A stretch of 64,000 bases of DNA from Vallitalea okinawensis (GTDB taxonomy: Bacteria > Bacillota > Clostridia > Lachnospirales > PQDH01). This document shows, piece after piece, positions 8,349 through 16,523 of the stretch; positions within the stretch are counted from its first letter, which is position 1, and every line of letters starts with the position of its first letter. The stretch covers positions 1 through 64,000 of the forward strand of contig NZ_PQDH01000013.1 in assembly GCF_002964605.1 (NCBI RefSeq), read 5' to 3'. Under the pieces are notes generated by a model. It was not told the origin of the DNA, made no database searches, and was given only the letters and a program-made list of their open reading frames with translations. The position numbers and the translations under genes are program-made.

Positions 8349-9233
8349 CTATTGTTCTATTAAGTGAATAATACGTTCTAAGTCGTCTACGCTATAATAT
8401 TCTATTTCAATTTTACCACCTTTACTCCCCTTATGAACGATGTTGATTTTAGTACCCATAACTTCTCTAATTCGTTCTTCGAGTTCTTTAAAGATTGGCT
8501 CTAGGCTATTATTCTTAGTGTTCTCATTAACCTTCTTGGGTTCTTCTTTTAGCTTCTTAATAATTGCTTCTATTTGTCTTACACTTATATCTTCATCCAT
8601 GATTTTAATTGCCAAATCATACTGTAACTGTGGATCATCTAATGCTAATAAAGCCCTTGCATGTCCACTAGTTATTGATCCTTGAATGATCAACTGCTGT
8701 ACTCTTGCATCCAAATTGAGTAATCTCAATGTGTTGGCAATTGCAGACCGACTTTTAGATATCTTTTTAGCTAACTCTTCTTGTTTCAACTTGAATTCAT
8801 TTAATAAGCGATCATATGCTTTAGCTTCTTCTATCGGATTCAAATCTTCACGTTGAATGTTTTCGATTAAAGATACCTCGAGTATTTCTTGACTAGTGAG
8901 GTCACTAATTATTACTGGAACTTCTTTTAAAGATGCTTTTTTGGCTGCTCGCCATCGTCTTTCTCCAGCAATAATCTCATAATAATCCCCTTTTTTTGTG
9001 ACAATAAGAGGCTGAATAATACCATATTGAGTAATTGATTCTGATAACTCTTCTAATTTATCATCATCAAACATTTTTCTTGGTTGGAATTTATTCGGTT
9101 CAATATCATTGATTTTTACCTTTAATACACTACCTTCATTTAGTTGTTCTTCTTTTGCTTCGACTTTAGGTAAATCTACAACATTTTCAGATATTAATGC
9201 ATTTAGCCCTTTACCTAATCCTCTACTCTTCAT
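8349..9233 (-). CDS. parB: Chromosome-partitioning protein ParB (Spo0J)
   Basis: CTPase and DNA clamp that loads at parS and recruits SMC and ParA; 294 residues. The N-terminal CTP-binding domain has NKFQPRKMFD and the GERRWRA and ENIQREDLNP boxes. The central helix-turn-helix (KISKSRSAIANTLRLLNL) recognises parS. A C-terminal dimerisation domain ends the protein. The SD for the ATG lies just before the parA stop, with 3 bp between the two genes, so they are coupled. Two exact parS sites lie 0.9-1.1 kb away, upstream of parA. Confidence 0.96.
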   Translation of the reverse strand: MKSRGLGKGLNALISENVVDLPKVEAKEEQLNEGSVLKVKINDIEPNKFQPRKMFDDDKLEELSESITQYGIIQPLIVTKKGDYYEIIAGERRWRAAKKASLKEVPVIISDLTSQEILEVSLIENIQREDLNPIEEAKAYDRLLNEFKLKQEELAKKISKSRSAIANTLRLLNLDARVQQLIIQGSITSGHARALLALDDPQLQYDLAIKIMDEDISVRQIEAIIKKLKEEPKKVNENTKNNSLEPIFKELEERIREVMGTKINIVHKGSKGGKIEIEYYSVDDLERIIHLIEQ

Positions 9234-9236
9234 GCT

Positions 9237-9998
9237 CTAACCTCTTTCTATAAATTCCTTAGCAAGTTCCATATAACTCTCTGCTCCTTTTGAGCGGTTA
9301 TCATATTTTATTATCGGCAACCCATAACTTGGTGCTTCTCCTAAACGAATATTTCTTGGAATCATTGCATCGTAAATCTTATCGCCTAAATGATTTCTGA
9401 CTTCTTCAACAACTTGTAAAGATAAGTTCGTACGACTGTCATACATTGTAAAAACAATTCCTTCCAGCTCCAAATTGGGGTTCAATCTTTGTTTAACCAG
9501 ATTAACAGTATTAATTAATTGTGTTAATCCTTCTAAAGCGTAAAACTCACATTGTAAGGGTACCATAACAGAATCAGCTGCTGCTAACGCATTGATAGTC
9601 AGCATATTGAGAGATGGTGGACAATCAATTATTATGTAATCGTAATAATCCTTAATGGGATCTAGAACTTTTTTTAAAAGAAATTCCCTATGCTCCACAC
9701 CGATAAGTTCTATTTCTGCTCCTGCTAAATCCATACTTGACGGTATTATATCCATTTCGCAACACTTTACAGGCATCTTACATTCGAATATATCTACTTT
9801 TCCTAAAAGCAGTTCATAAACCGTATTATCTAGCTCTGTCTTGTCTATTCCTAGCCCACTTGAAGTGTTGCCCTGAGGATCAATATCAATTGTCAATACC
9901 ATTTTCCCTAATTCCGCCAAGCATGCAGATAGATTTATAGCAGTTGTAGTTTTTCCTACTCCACCCTTTTGATTAGCGACAGCTATTATCTTCGCCAT
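9237..9998 (-). CDS. parA: ParA/Soj chromosome-partitioning ATPase
   Basis: Deviant Walker A ATPase of 253 residues that works with ParB in origin segregation and, as Soj, modulates DnaA. The P-loop KGGVGKTTTAINL lies at residues 11-23 with the signature Lys11 and Lys16. Switch I is DIDPQGNTSSGLG and Walker B is YIIIDCPPSL. AAAGGGGTG precedes the ATG. It is first in the parA-parB operon, with an extended -10 promoter at 10095-10103. Confidence 0.96.
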   Translation of the reverse strand: MAKIIAVANQKGGVGKTTTAINLSACLAELGKMVLTIDIDPQGNTSSGLGIDKTELDNTVYELLLGKVDIFECKMPVKCCEMDIIPSSMDLAGAEIELIGVEHREFLLKKVLDPIKDYYDYIIIDCPPSLNMLTINALAAADSVMVPLQCEFYALEGLTQLINTVNLVKQRLNPNLELEGIVFTMYDSRTNLSLQVVEEVRNHLGDKIYDAMIPRNIRLGEAPSYGLPIIKYDNRSKGAESYMELAKEFIERG

Positions 9999-10094
9999 AT
10001 TGACACCCCTTTATCCTTTCTCTTCTACAAGTCCTATACCATAGTTAAATATTTCGTAACAAAAAGTTACTTAATATCTGGGACAAGTATATTC

Positions 10095-10103
10095 ATTATA
10101 TCA
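10095..10103 (-). promoter_or_regulatory. Extended -10 promoter of parA-parB
   Basis: On the minus strand TGA-TATAAT forms an extended -10, with no good -35. It lies about 30 bp from the first parS palindrome, so ParB loaded there would sit at the promoter's upstream edge; autoregulation is plausible. Confidence 0.55.
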
Positions 10104-10133
10104 TACTCTTATCTATTCTGAAATAGAATACAG

Positions 10134-10163
10134 CTAAAAATGTTTCACGTGAAACATTTTTAG
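10134..10163. other. parS site 1
   Basis: The 16-bp core TGTTTCACGTGAAACA (10141-10156) is a perfect parS palindrome. The flanks extend perfect symmetry to 30 bp (10134-10163) with A5/T5 arms. It lies just upstream of the parA promoter. Confidence 0.93.
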
Positions 10164-10306
10164 TGTCCAATTCATAAGATGTGGAGTATGTATCTTTCAT
10201 TATACTTTGCTTTATATGATAATACCTGAATATTAATACACCTTTTTTCTCTTTTAACATCATAAAAAAATTTATACTCACTTAAATACTCTCAGTTATA
10301 TTTAGA

Positions 10307-10322
10307 TGTTTCACGTGAAACA
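10307..10322. other. parS site 2
   Basis: A second identical TGTTTCACGTGAAACA, symmetric to 22 bp (10304-10325), 166 bp from site 1. Between the sites and on to 10405 the sequence is AT-rich with no convincing gene. Confidence 0.93.
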
Positions 10323-10405
10323 TCTTATAAGTATGATACTATATATAGAAACAATCAGAAAGTTTATCAAATCACTTAAAATAATTAAGTCATTAAATAC
10401 AAAAG

Positions 10406-10442
10406 TACCAGGTGTGTAAACTAGCGATTTACATACCTGGTA
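10406..10442 (-). terminator. Terminator of the lipid kinase gene
   Basis: A 15-bp stem with one G-U wobble (TACCAGGTGTGTAAA with TTTACATACCTGGTA) and a 7-nt loop. On the minus strand a short CTTTTG follows. Confidence 0.7.
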
Positions 10443-10461
10443 TTCACAATAAACTCATTTC

Positions 10462-11364
10462 TTATTTTCTATTTGAAAAAACCTTTATTCCTTTATGAAT
10501 GACTTTAATATCAATAGGTAGATCCGGTCCACTTTCACCATCCATATCTGTTTCATTAAATATCTCACCGAAATTATCTGATTTAATTTGAATTCTATTG
10601 CACTGCTTATAAAGAATACTACGATCATTAAGATGATCCCCTTTTATCAACTTCATTAGCATCCTAGGAAAATCTTTAATCGATGTTGAAGCTTTAATAG
10701 CAATCAACTCCATAAGTCCATCTTTTATATCAGCAGTCGGATTAATATGATAAAAACCGCCAGCTCCAACAGAATTCATTACAAGGAATAGATAAAAATC
10801 ATCATCAAATGACTCATTATCAATATCTATACTTAGATGAACAGGCTTGATGTTGTATATCTGCTCTGCACCTTTTAGATAATAAGCCATTTTCCCCAGT
10901 GTGTTTTTTAGATCTATATCAATATTCTGTGAAACAGTAGTAAATAAACCACCACAACATATATTGATAAAATAACGATCATCAGCTTTTCCAATATCAA
11001 TTTCTTCAATATGCATATTGGATAAAGCCTTTACACACTCTTCATAGTCATTTGGAATATTTAATGCTTTAGCGAAATCATTAGCCGTTCCTGCTGGAAT
11101 AATACCTAAAGGTACATTGATGTTATTTTTCATCATGCCATTGATTACCTCATTCACCGATCCATCACCACCAGCAATGAAGATACCGTCACAATTATTA
11201 ATCTTAGTTGTAGATAAATATTCTTCCATGTCACCCTTATAGCAACTTCTTAATACATGAACTACATAGCCCTTTTTTGAAAAAGCTTCTATAAAAGTAT
11301 CTACATGAAATCTGAAGCTGGTATCACCTGACTTTGGATTATACATCAAAATAACATTCTTCAC
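10462..11364 (-). CDS. YegS/BmrU-type lipid (diacylglycerol) kinase family protein
   Basis: ATP-dependent lipid kinase-like protein, about 300 residues, probably acting at the inner face of the membrane. The DAGK catalytic domain shows NPKSG near the N-terminus, the nucleotide loop GGDGSVNEVING (about residues 65-76) and GTANDFAKAL. The C-terminal half has MNSVGAGGFYHINPTADIKDG as in YegS/DgkB. The GTG at 11364 is chosen because AGGGGGA lies 7 bp upstream; the ATG two codons earlier touches that ribosome binding site. Diacylglycerol and other lipids are both possible substrates. It is a single gene between argS and parA. Confidence 0.88.
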   Translation of the reverse strand: MKNVILMYNPKSGDTSFRFHVDTFIEAFSKKGYVVHVLRSCYKGDMEEYLSTTKINNCDGIFIAGGDGSVNEVINGMMKNNINVPLGIIPAGTANDFAKALNIPNDYEECVKALSNMHIEEIDIGKADDRYFINICCGGLFTTVSQNIDIDLKNTLGKMAYYLKGAEQIYNIKPVHLSIDIDNESFDDDFYLFLVMNSVGAGGFYHINPTADIKDGLMELIAIKASTSIKDFPRMLMKLIKGDHLNDRSILYKQCNRIQIKSDNFGEIFNETDMDGESGPDLPIDIKVIHKGIKVFSNRK

Positions 11365-11405
11365 TATCATTCCCCCTATACATTAAGAAAGAGTCACAGG
11401 TATGA

Positions 11406-13106
11406 TTACATCTTCTCTGGTGCATTTATACCAAGAAGATCCAGTCCATTCTTAATTACATTTTTAACTATATAGGCAATAGTTAAACGTGCTTGCTTAA
11501 GTTCTACATCGTCTACAAGTATAGGATTCTCATGATAAAACTTGTTGAAAGCTTGAGCCACATCTACAATATATCGTGTTATTATAGAAGGTTCTAATTT
11601 ATCAGCAGCTTCTCTAACTTTGGAAGGAAACTTTTCAACTACTTTTAAAACATTTATAGTATATTCATCTGTTAACTTACTTACATCTATATTCTTATTA
11701 AGTTCAGTATATTCACCTTTTCTCAATAAACTCGAAGCTCTAGCATGAGTATATTGAACATAAGGTCCCGTCTCTCCATCAAAATTCAAAACTTTATCCC
11801 AAGAGAATATAACATCCTTGATTCGGTTATTATAAAGATCATTAAAAATAATTGCACCAATACCAATATCTTTTGCTATAGCTTCTTTATTTTCTAGATT
11901 AGGATTTTTATCATTAATAACTTCTTCAGAACGTTGGATAGCTTCTTTTAAAAGCTCTTCCAATAAAATAATCTGTCCTTTACGTGTCGAAAGTTTACCG
12001 GATTTTAGGCTTACAAGACCATAAGGTATATGATGTAATTGATCTGCCCAATCATACCCCATCTTTTCAATAACCTTAAACCATTGAGCAAAATGAAGTT
12101 TTTGCTCTAGACCAGTTACATAAAGACATTTATCAAAGTTATAAGTATTTTTTCTATAGATTGATGCAGCTAAATCTCTTGTAGCATAAAGAGAACTACC
12201 ATCTTTTTTAGTTATGAGTACAGGTGGCATATCACTATCAGAAAGATCCACAATATTTGCTCCTTCACTCTCTTCAAGTAGGCCTTTTTCACGTAATTCA
12301 TCAACAACAGGTTGCATTTTGTCATTATAGAAACTTTCTCCTGCGAAAGAATCAAAGTCTACTCCAAGGAGATCATAAACTCTATTAAAATCTACCATAC
12401 TAATTTCTTTGAACCAGTTCCAAAGTTCTAAAGCTTCCTCATTGCCGTTTTCCATTTTAGTAAACCATTCTCTTGCTTCATCATTAAGAGCATCTAGCTT
12501 TTCTGCCTCATCATGGAACCTAATGTACAATTCCATAAGACCATCTATACCCTTACTCTTGATATCGTCTTTTGAACCCCATTTTTTATAAGCCACAATA
12601 AGCTTACCAAATTGAGTTCCCCAATCCCCTAAATGATTAACACGAACAGCTTTATATCCAAGTGCGGTATGAATCTTTGCAAGGGCATTCCCAATTACAG
12701 TTGTTCTTAAATGACCAATATGAAACTGTTTAGCTATGTTAGGTGAGGAATAATCTAAAACTACCGTCTTTCCTTTAGAGTCCTCAGATGTTCCGTAATC
12801 TACATCTTTATCGCAGAAGCTCTCAAAAATATTTTTTGCTAAATACGCTTTATCAACAAATAAATTTAAATAGCCCCCCACAACTTCTACATTGTCAAGC
12901 ATAGGCTCGTCTTTTAAACCCACAGCAAGTTCTGAAGCAATAATATTAGGCGCTTTCCTAAACACTTTAGCTAATCTGAAACATGGGAATGCGAAATCCC
13001 CCATGTCAGTATTAGGCGGTACCTCTAAAATCTCTTTAATATCATCGAGAGGTAGTTCTTTAACTTTACTATTTATAAGTTGAGCTATTTGATTATATAC
13101 TTTCAC
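11406..13106 (-). CDS. argS: Arginyl-tRNA synthetase
   Basis: Class I synthetase that charges tRNA-Arg; 566 residues, normal length. The N-terminal additional domain covers about residues 1-110. The HIGH motif appears as SSPNIAKQFHIGHLR. The KMSKS-like loop is SLKSGKLSTRKGQ, with non-canonical first Lys as is usual in ArgRS. The C-terminal anticodon-binding domain has YTHARASSLLRKG and ends GINAPEKM. The GTG start has AAGGAGGAT 6-7 bp before it. It is preceded by its own promoter and an untranslated leader holding an intrinsic terminator. Confidence 0.97.
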   Translation of the reverse strand: MKVYNQIAQLINSKVKELPLDDIKEILEVPPNTDMGDFAFPCFRLAKVFRKAPNIIASELAVGLKDEPMLDNVEVVGGYLNLFVDKAYLAKNIFESFCDKDVDYGTSEDSKGKTVVLDYSSPNIAKQFHIGHLRTTVIGNALAKIHTALGYKAVRVNHLGDWGTQFGKLIVAYKKWGSKDDIKSKGIDGLMELYIRFHDEAEKLDALNDEAREWFTKMENGNEEALELWNWFKEISMVDFNRVYDLLGVDFDSFAGESFYNDKMQPVVDELREKGLLEESEGANIVDLSDSDMPPVLITKKDGSSLYATRDLAASIYRKNTYNFDKCLYVTGLEQKLHFAQWFKVIEKMGYDWADQLHHIPYGLVSLKSGKLSTRKGQIILLEELLKEAIQRSEEVINDKNPNLENKEAIAKDIGIGAIIFNDLYNNRIKDVIFSWDKVLNFDGETGPYVQYTHARASSLLRKGEYTELNKNIDVSKLTDEYTINVLKVVEKFPSKVREAADKLEPSIITRYIVDVAQAFNKFYHENPILVDDVELKQARLTIAYIVKNVIKNGLDLLGINAPEKM

Positions 13107-13183
13107 TTTGTATCCTCCTTATATTAACGGTGAATAATTATTCATGTAGATCTTTATCAAATCAATAAATATACATATTAAAA

Positions 13184-13208
13184 AGTCTTAAATTCACCTT
13201 TTAAGACT
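13184..13208 (-). terminator. Leader terminator upstream of argS (attenuator candidate)
   Basis: On the minus strand AGTCTTAAA, a 7-nt loop and TTTAAGACT are followed by TTTTTAAT. This is a proper intrinsic terminator located about 80 nt before the argS start and about 125 nt after its promoter. No T-box sequence (GGTGGNACCGCG type) is visible, so the anti-terminating signal is unknown. Confidence 0.6.
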
Positions 13209-13336
13209 ATATTTCTTAGTACTAATTCTTAATAGATCTGTTTACGTTATTCAAGTCTTTCCTACTCTAGCTTAAATGACGATGAATCAATCTCAACAAG
13301 AAAACTCTAATTTAAACGAATTTCCAATTAAATAAT

Positions 13337-13365
13337 ATTATACAGTATACGATTTCTCTTGTCTA
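13337..13365 (-). promoter_or_regulatory. argS promoter
   Basis: On the minus strand TAGACA (13365-13360), a 17-bp spacer and TATAAT (13342-13337). It gives a leader of about 220 nt before the argS GTG. The leader has no recognised riboswitch. Confidence 0.75.
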
Positions 13366-13580
13366 TATTTAAAGCTTCTTAAAAGACTCTAATAATTTAC
13401 TTTTTTATATTGAAATTTATCAAAATATATTAGATAATATATTATAGGTCAATTTATACATGATTCATAACAACGTTGGGATATAATTATTAATATTAGT
13501 TTCTCAAATAAAGCCGTATTTTATTATGGACAATTGCTTTAAATAAAAAGAATTATAAATACTTAGAGATTTTGATCCAA

Positions 13581-13609
13581 TTGATGATATAGGGTTTTAG
13601 TTGTATAAT
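13581..13609 (+). promoter_or_regulatory. Promoter of the alpha/beta hydrolase gene
   Basis: TTGATG (13581-13586), a 17-bp spacer and TATAAT (13604-13609), 160 bp before the chosen start codon. The stretch 13366-13580 is AT-rich with no recognised feature. Confidence 0.72.
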
Positions 13610-13769
13610 ATAACTGCAAGCTATGATTTAGCGTAAGAAAATGATGATTAATATTAATTCTTACTTCAAAATCTTAAAAGTTAATATATTAGATGCAAGG
13701 CTTATAATAGATTTCTTAACACCTTTAAAATGCACTCTAATAAATATAATAGATGAAAGGGTAATTTGC

Positions 13770-14732
13770 ATGAATAATTCTTCATTAAAAAAGAACGCCT
13801 TAAATATTTTATTAGGTACAACCATATCACTTGGCTCGATTGCTCTTTTAAATAAACTTGTTTTTGTAAAAGCTGCTAAGCAGAATATACTTTATGCAGA
13901 GCAAAAAGACTACTATCATTGGCGTTACGGTAATATATTTTATACTGTGAAAGGATCAGGTTCCCCTATATTACTCATACATGGTATAGGAATAGGAAGC
14001 TCCAGCTATAACTTTAAAGAAATTTCTCAGCAATTAGCGGAGAATCATACAGTTTACGAAATTGATTTATTAGGGTTTGGTCGTTCTGATAAACCAAAAA
14101 TAACTTATACAGCATACTTATATGTTCAGTTAATTTCGGATTTTATTAAGAACGTAATTAAGCGCCCAACTGATGTTATCGCAAGTTCATTATCAGGTGC
14201 ATTTGTGACAATGTGTTGCCATCAAAATGAAGATCTATTTAAGAACATTATGTTGATTAATCCATCAAGCATACAATCATTAATCAAATATCCTAATCGA
14301 TTATCTAATCTTAGTAGAAAGCTATTAGAATCTCCTTTAATAGGGACATCTATATATAATTCAATGGCATCTAAATATTCGATTAGAAAATTTCTTCAGG
14401 AAAAAGGTTTCTATAAGAAAGAGAAAGTTTCATCTAAGATGGTTAAAGTATTTCATGAATCTTCACATTTAGGTCATGTTAATAATAAATACCCATCAGC
14501 TTCATTCTTGACACATTATATGAACATTGATATTAGAAATGCATTTGCGGCTATAGATAAGAGCATTTATATTGTATGGAGTAAAGATAATCAATTTACT
14601 AATGAACCTATTATACAGCAGTATAATGAACTAAATCCATCAATAGAATATAGTACAATTGATGATTCAAGACTATTACCACACCTAGAAAAACCTCAAG
14701 AATTCCTTAATATTTGTGATATCTTTTTTTAG
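13770..14732 (+). CDS. Membrane-anchored alpha/beta hydrolase
   Basis: Predicted esterase or lipase-like hydrolase, 320 residues. An N-terminal hydrophobic segment (about residues 10-30, ILLGTTISLGSIALL) anchors it. The oxyanion HG lies at about residues 71-72 (LLIHGIGIG). The nucleophile elbow is IASSLSGAF with Ser140, a variant of GxSxG. The acid is probably in IVWSKDNQF, and His305 in LLPHLEKPQEF completes the triad. The Met at 13770 is favoured by AAAGGG 8 bp upstream; a longer frame starting at 13641 lacks a site. It runs opposite to its neighbours and has its own promoter and terminator. Substrate unknown. Confidence 0.85.
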   Translation: MNNSSLKKNALNILLGTTISLGSIALLNKLVFVKAAKQNILYAEQKDYYHWRYGNIFYTVKGSGSPILLIHGIGIGSSSYNFKEISQQLAENHTVYEIDLLGFGRSDKPKITYTAYLYVQLISDFIKNVIKRPTDVIASSLSGAFVTMCCHQNEDLFKNIMLINPSSIQSLIKYPNRLSNLSRKLLESPLIGTSIYNSMASKYSIRKFLQEKGFYKKEKVSSKMVKVFHESSHLGHVNNKYPSASFLTHYMNIDIRNAFAAIDKSIYIVWSKDNQFTNEPIIQQYNELNPSIEYSTIDDSRLLPHLEKPQEFLNICDIFF

Positions 14733-14761
14733 AATTACTAGCATGTATATCCATTAAATTA

Positions 14762-14799
14762 AAAGCATATAACCCTCTTACAGTTGGGTTATATGCTTT
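14762..14799 (+). terminator. Terminator of the alpha/beta hydrolase gene
   Basis: A perfect 14-bp stem (AAAGCATATAACCC with GGGTTATATGCTTT) and a 10-nt loop, followed by TATTAATAT. Confidence 0.8.
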
Positions 14800-14898
14800 A
14801 TTAATATATTAATAACTACTCCTTCTTATCTACTCCACTTCTCATTATATACATTTTGGCTTTCTTAACCAGCATTTAGAAATTGACTACTTTAAATA

Positions 14899-14990
14899 TT
14901 TATCCACATATTATTTCAATAACTAAGCCTTTGAATTGATTTTTTAGTTGTGTATAAATCCATGAAAATAATTTCAGTGTATTATCCACA
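14899..14990. other. Distal DnaA-box cluster
   Basis: Two perfect TTATCCACA boxes (14899-14907 and 14982-14990) and one inverted TGTGTATAA (14949-14957) lie within 92 bp of AT-rich, gene-free DNA, about 10 kb from dnaA. The gap 14800-15062 holds nothing else recognisable. Confidence 0.65.
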
Positions 14991-15062
14991 TGTTAATAAC
15001 CCCTTAATAAGTCGCATAATCTAAGAGCTAAACTTAACTCTGAAGTAAAAAAAGAGCAATAA

Positions 15063-15093
15063 AAAACCTTAAGCATGTTCTGCTTAAGGTTTT
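15063..15093 (-). terminator. Terminator of the GNAT gene
   Basis: A perfect 13-bp stem, AAAACCTTAAGCA with TGCTTAAGGTTTT, closes a 5-nt loop. On the minus strand it ends in a T run and continues into TTTTTT. Confidence 0.85.
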
Positions 15094-15095
15094 AT

Positions 15096-15545
15096 TCATC
15101 CACAACATCCGCCTACGTCACGGTCTCTTTTCATATGGATATGATCTATACCCGCTTCATCAAAAATGTCACCATAGGCTATAAATCCTAGTTTTTCATA
15201 GAACTTTTTTACAGATAACTGGGCATGTAATTGGACCTCTTTTGCACCTTCATCGAATGCTTTTCTAACCATCATCCGTACTAAAAAGTCACCTATACTC
15301 TTCCCCCTATACTCTCTTAGAACAGCTATTCGTCCTAACATAAAAATAGAATCATCTGTTTCAAAAAGTCTGCCAGTAGCCACGGGTTGATTACCTTCAT
15401 AGATGATAATATGGTCAGCTTGGCGATCATATTCGTCATATTCTAATTCTTGAGGAACATTCTGTTCTTCAACAAATACTTTTTTACGTATTTCAAAGGC
15501 TTCATGTAAATTATCCGTTCCTTTTTTCCAAACACCTTTTATCAT
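15096..15545 (-). CDS. GNAT family N-acetyltransferase (YjcF/ElaA-like)
   Basis: Predicted acetyl-CoA-dependent acyltransferase, 149 residues. The N-terminal EAFEIRKKVFVEEQNVPQE is the hallmark of the YjcF/ElaA subgroup. The acetyl-CoA loop is LREYRGKSIGDFLV, and LHAQLSVKKFYEKLGF is the C-terminal motif. The Met at 15545 has AAGGTG 6 bp upstream; earlier in-frame Met codons are too near or have no site. The C-terminus GGCCG carries a Cys pair of unknown use. It is a single gene with a strong terminator; the acceptor is unknown. Confidence 0.88.
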   Translation of the reverse strand: MIKGVWKKGTDNLHEAFEIRKKVFVEEQNVPQELEYDEYDRQADHIIIYEGNQPVATGRLFETDDSIFMLGRIAVLREYRGKSIGDFLVRMMVRKAFDEGAKEVQLHAQLSVKKFYEKLGFIAYGDIFDEAGIDHIHMKRDRDVGGCCG

Positions 15546-15686
15546 TGCCATCACCTTCATTATCATTCATCAATATCTAGTTAAGTAAGTAGTAAGTAAA
15601 ATAAATTTTATATTATGGTATTTAAGTAATTATATTCCATAATAATAGGTGCCATGATTAAATCATCCATATCAAATAAAATAATA

Positions 15687-16487
15687 TTAATTAACAGGAA
15701 TTTTAATGCTTATCTCATAAAAATCCTCACCTTTATTAACATCATAATTAATATCGACACCTGAATCCTTCATCACATCTACTGCTTTTTCAACTGTATT
15801 TGTAAATAATCGTATATCCTTAATAAATCTTCTAATTTTTCTCTTTTGCTTACCTTGTTCTTCTTTGGAATCCAAAATGTCATCCATAACTCGTCCAATT
15901 AAATCCTCTGTTTTTGCTACGTTTAAATTCCGATCAGCTATCATCTTAATAACCTTTATCTGTAGCTCCTCATTCGGTAATTTTAATAAGGCTCTAGCAT
16001 GCCTCTCAGTTAATTGGTGCTCTGCTATTTCCTTTCTTATATCGCTACTAAGCTTTAATAAACGAACCTTATTAGCGATGGTCGATTGACTCTTACCAAC
16101 TTTTTTTGCCACGTCTTCTTGGGTCATACCGTAATCAGAAATGAGGTTGACAAAACCTTCAGCTTCCTCAAAGTAGTTAAGATTTTCTCTTTGCAGATTC
16201 TCAATTAAAGCTAAAACCGCACTATCTTGATCAATTACCTCCACTAACACAGCCGGTATGGTATCTAATCCAACCATCTTAGATGCTCTTAATCGTCGTT
16301 CTCCCGCAATAAGTTCATAACTATCACCAGTTAATTGACGTATACTTATAGGTTGCATAACGCCATACTCACGTATTGAATTTGCTAAATCATTTAACGC
16401 TACCTGATCGAATACACGTCTAGGCTGGTATGGATTTGGTCGTACACGATCTAAAGATACATTCAATATTTTTAAATCTTTGCTCAT
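15687..16487 (-). CDS. noc: Second ParB-family protein, nucleoid occlusion protein Noc-like
   Basis: CTP-dependent DNA-binding protein, 266 residues. The boxes NPYQPRRVFD, GERRLRASK and ENLQRENLNY and the helix-turn-helix GKSQSTIANKVRLLKL match ParB/Noc. The position directly after rsmG and before parA-parB is that of noc in Bacillus, and a separate true parB exists 7 kb away. However, only about 18 residues precede the first box, and they do not form the amphipathic membrane-targeting helix known for Bacillus Noc. The name therefore rests mainly on position. The start at 16487 follows GGGGGGGAG; a longer start at 16520 is less likely. Confidence 0.8.
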   Translation of the reverse strand: MSKDLKILNVSLDRVRPNPYQPRRVFDQVALNDLANSIREYGVMQPISIRQLTGDSYELIAGERRLRASKMVGLDTIPAVLVEVIDQDSAVLALIENLQRENLNYFEEAEGFVNLISDYGMTQEDVAKKVGKSQSTIANKVRLLKLSSDIRKEIAEHQLTERHARALLKLPNEELQIKVIKMIADRNLNVAKTEDLIGRVMDDILDSKEEQGKQKRKIRRFIKDIRLFTNTVEKAVDVMKDSGVDINYDVNKGEDFYEISIKIPVN

Positions 16488-16523
16488 CCTACTCCCCCCC
16501 TTGTTCTTCGGGTTTTTCATTTG

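Noticed and set aside
10096-10281. 61-codon minus-strand reading frame between the parS sites
   Set aside because: It spans the first parS palindrome, has no ribosome binding site and odd composition.
13107-13400. T-box riboswitch before argS
   Set aside because: No GGTGGNACCGCG-type anti-terminator sequence or specifier hairpin could be recognised; only a promoter and a terminator are supported.
13618-13635. Shared motif AAGCTATGATTTAGC here and at about 40914
   Set aside because: Two copies of a 14-15-mer in 64 kb of AT-rich DNA are expected by chance, and the contexts are unrelated.
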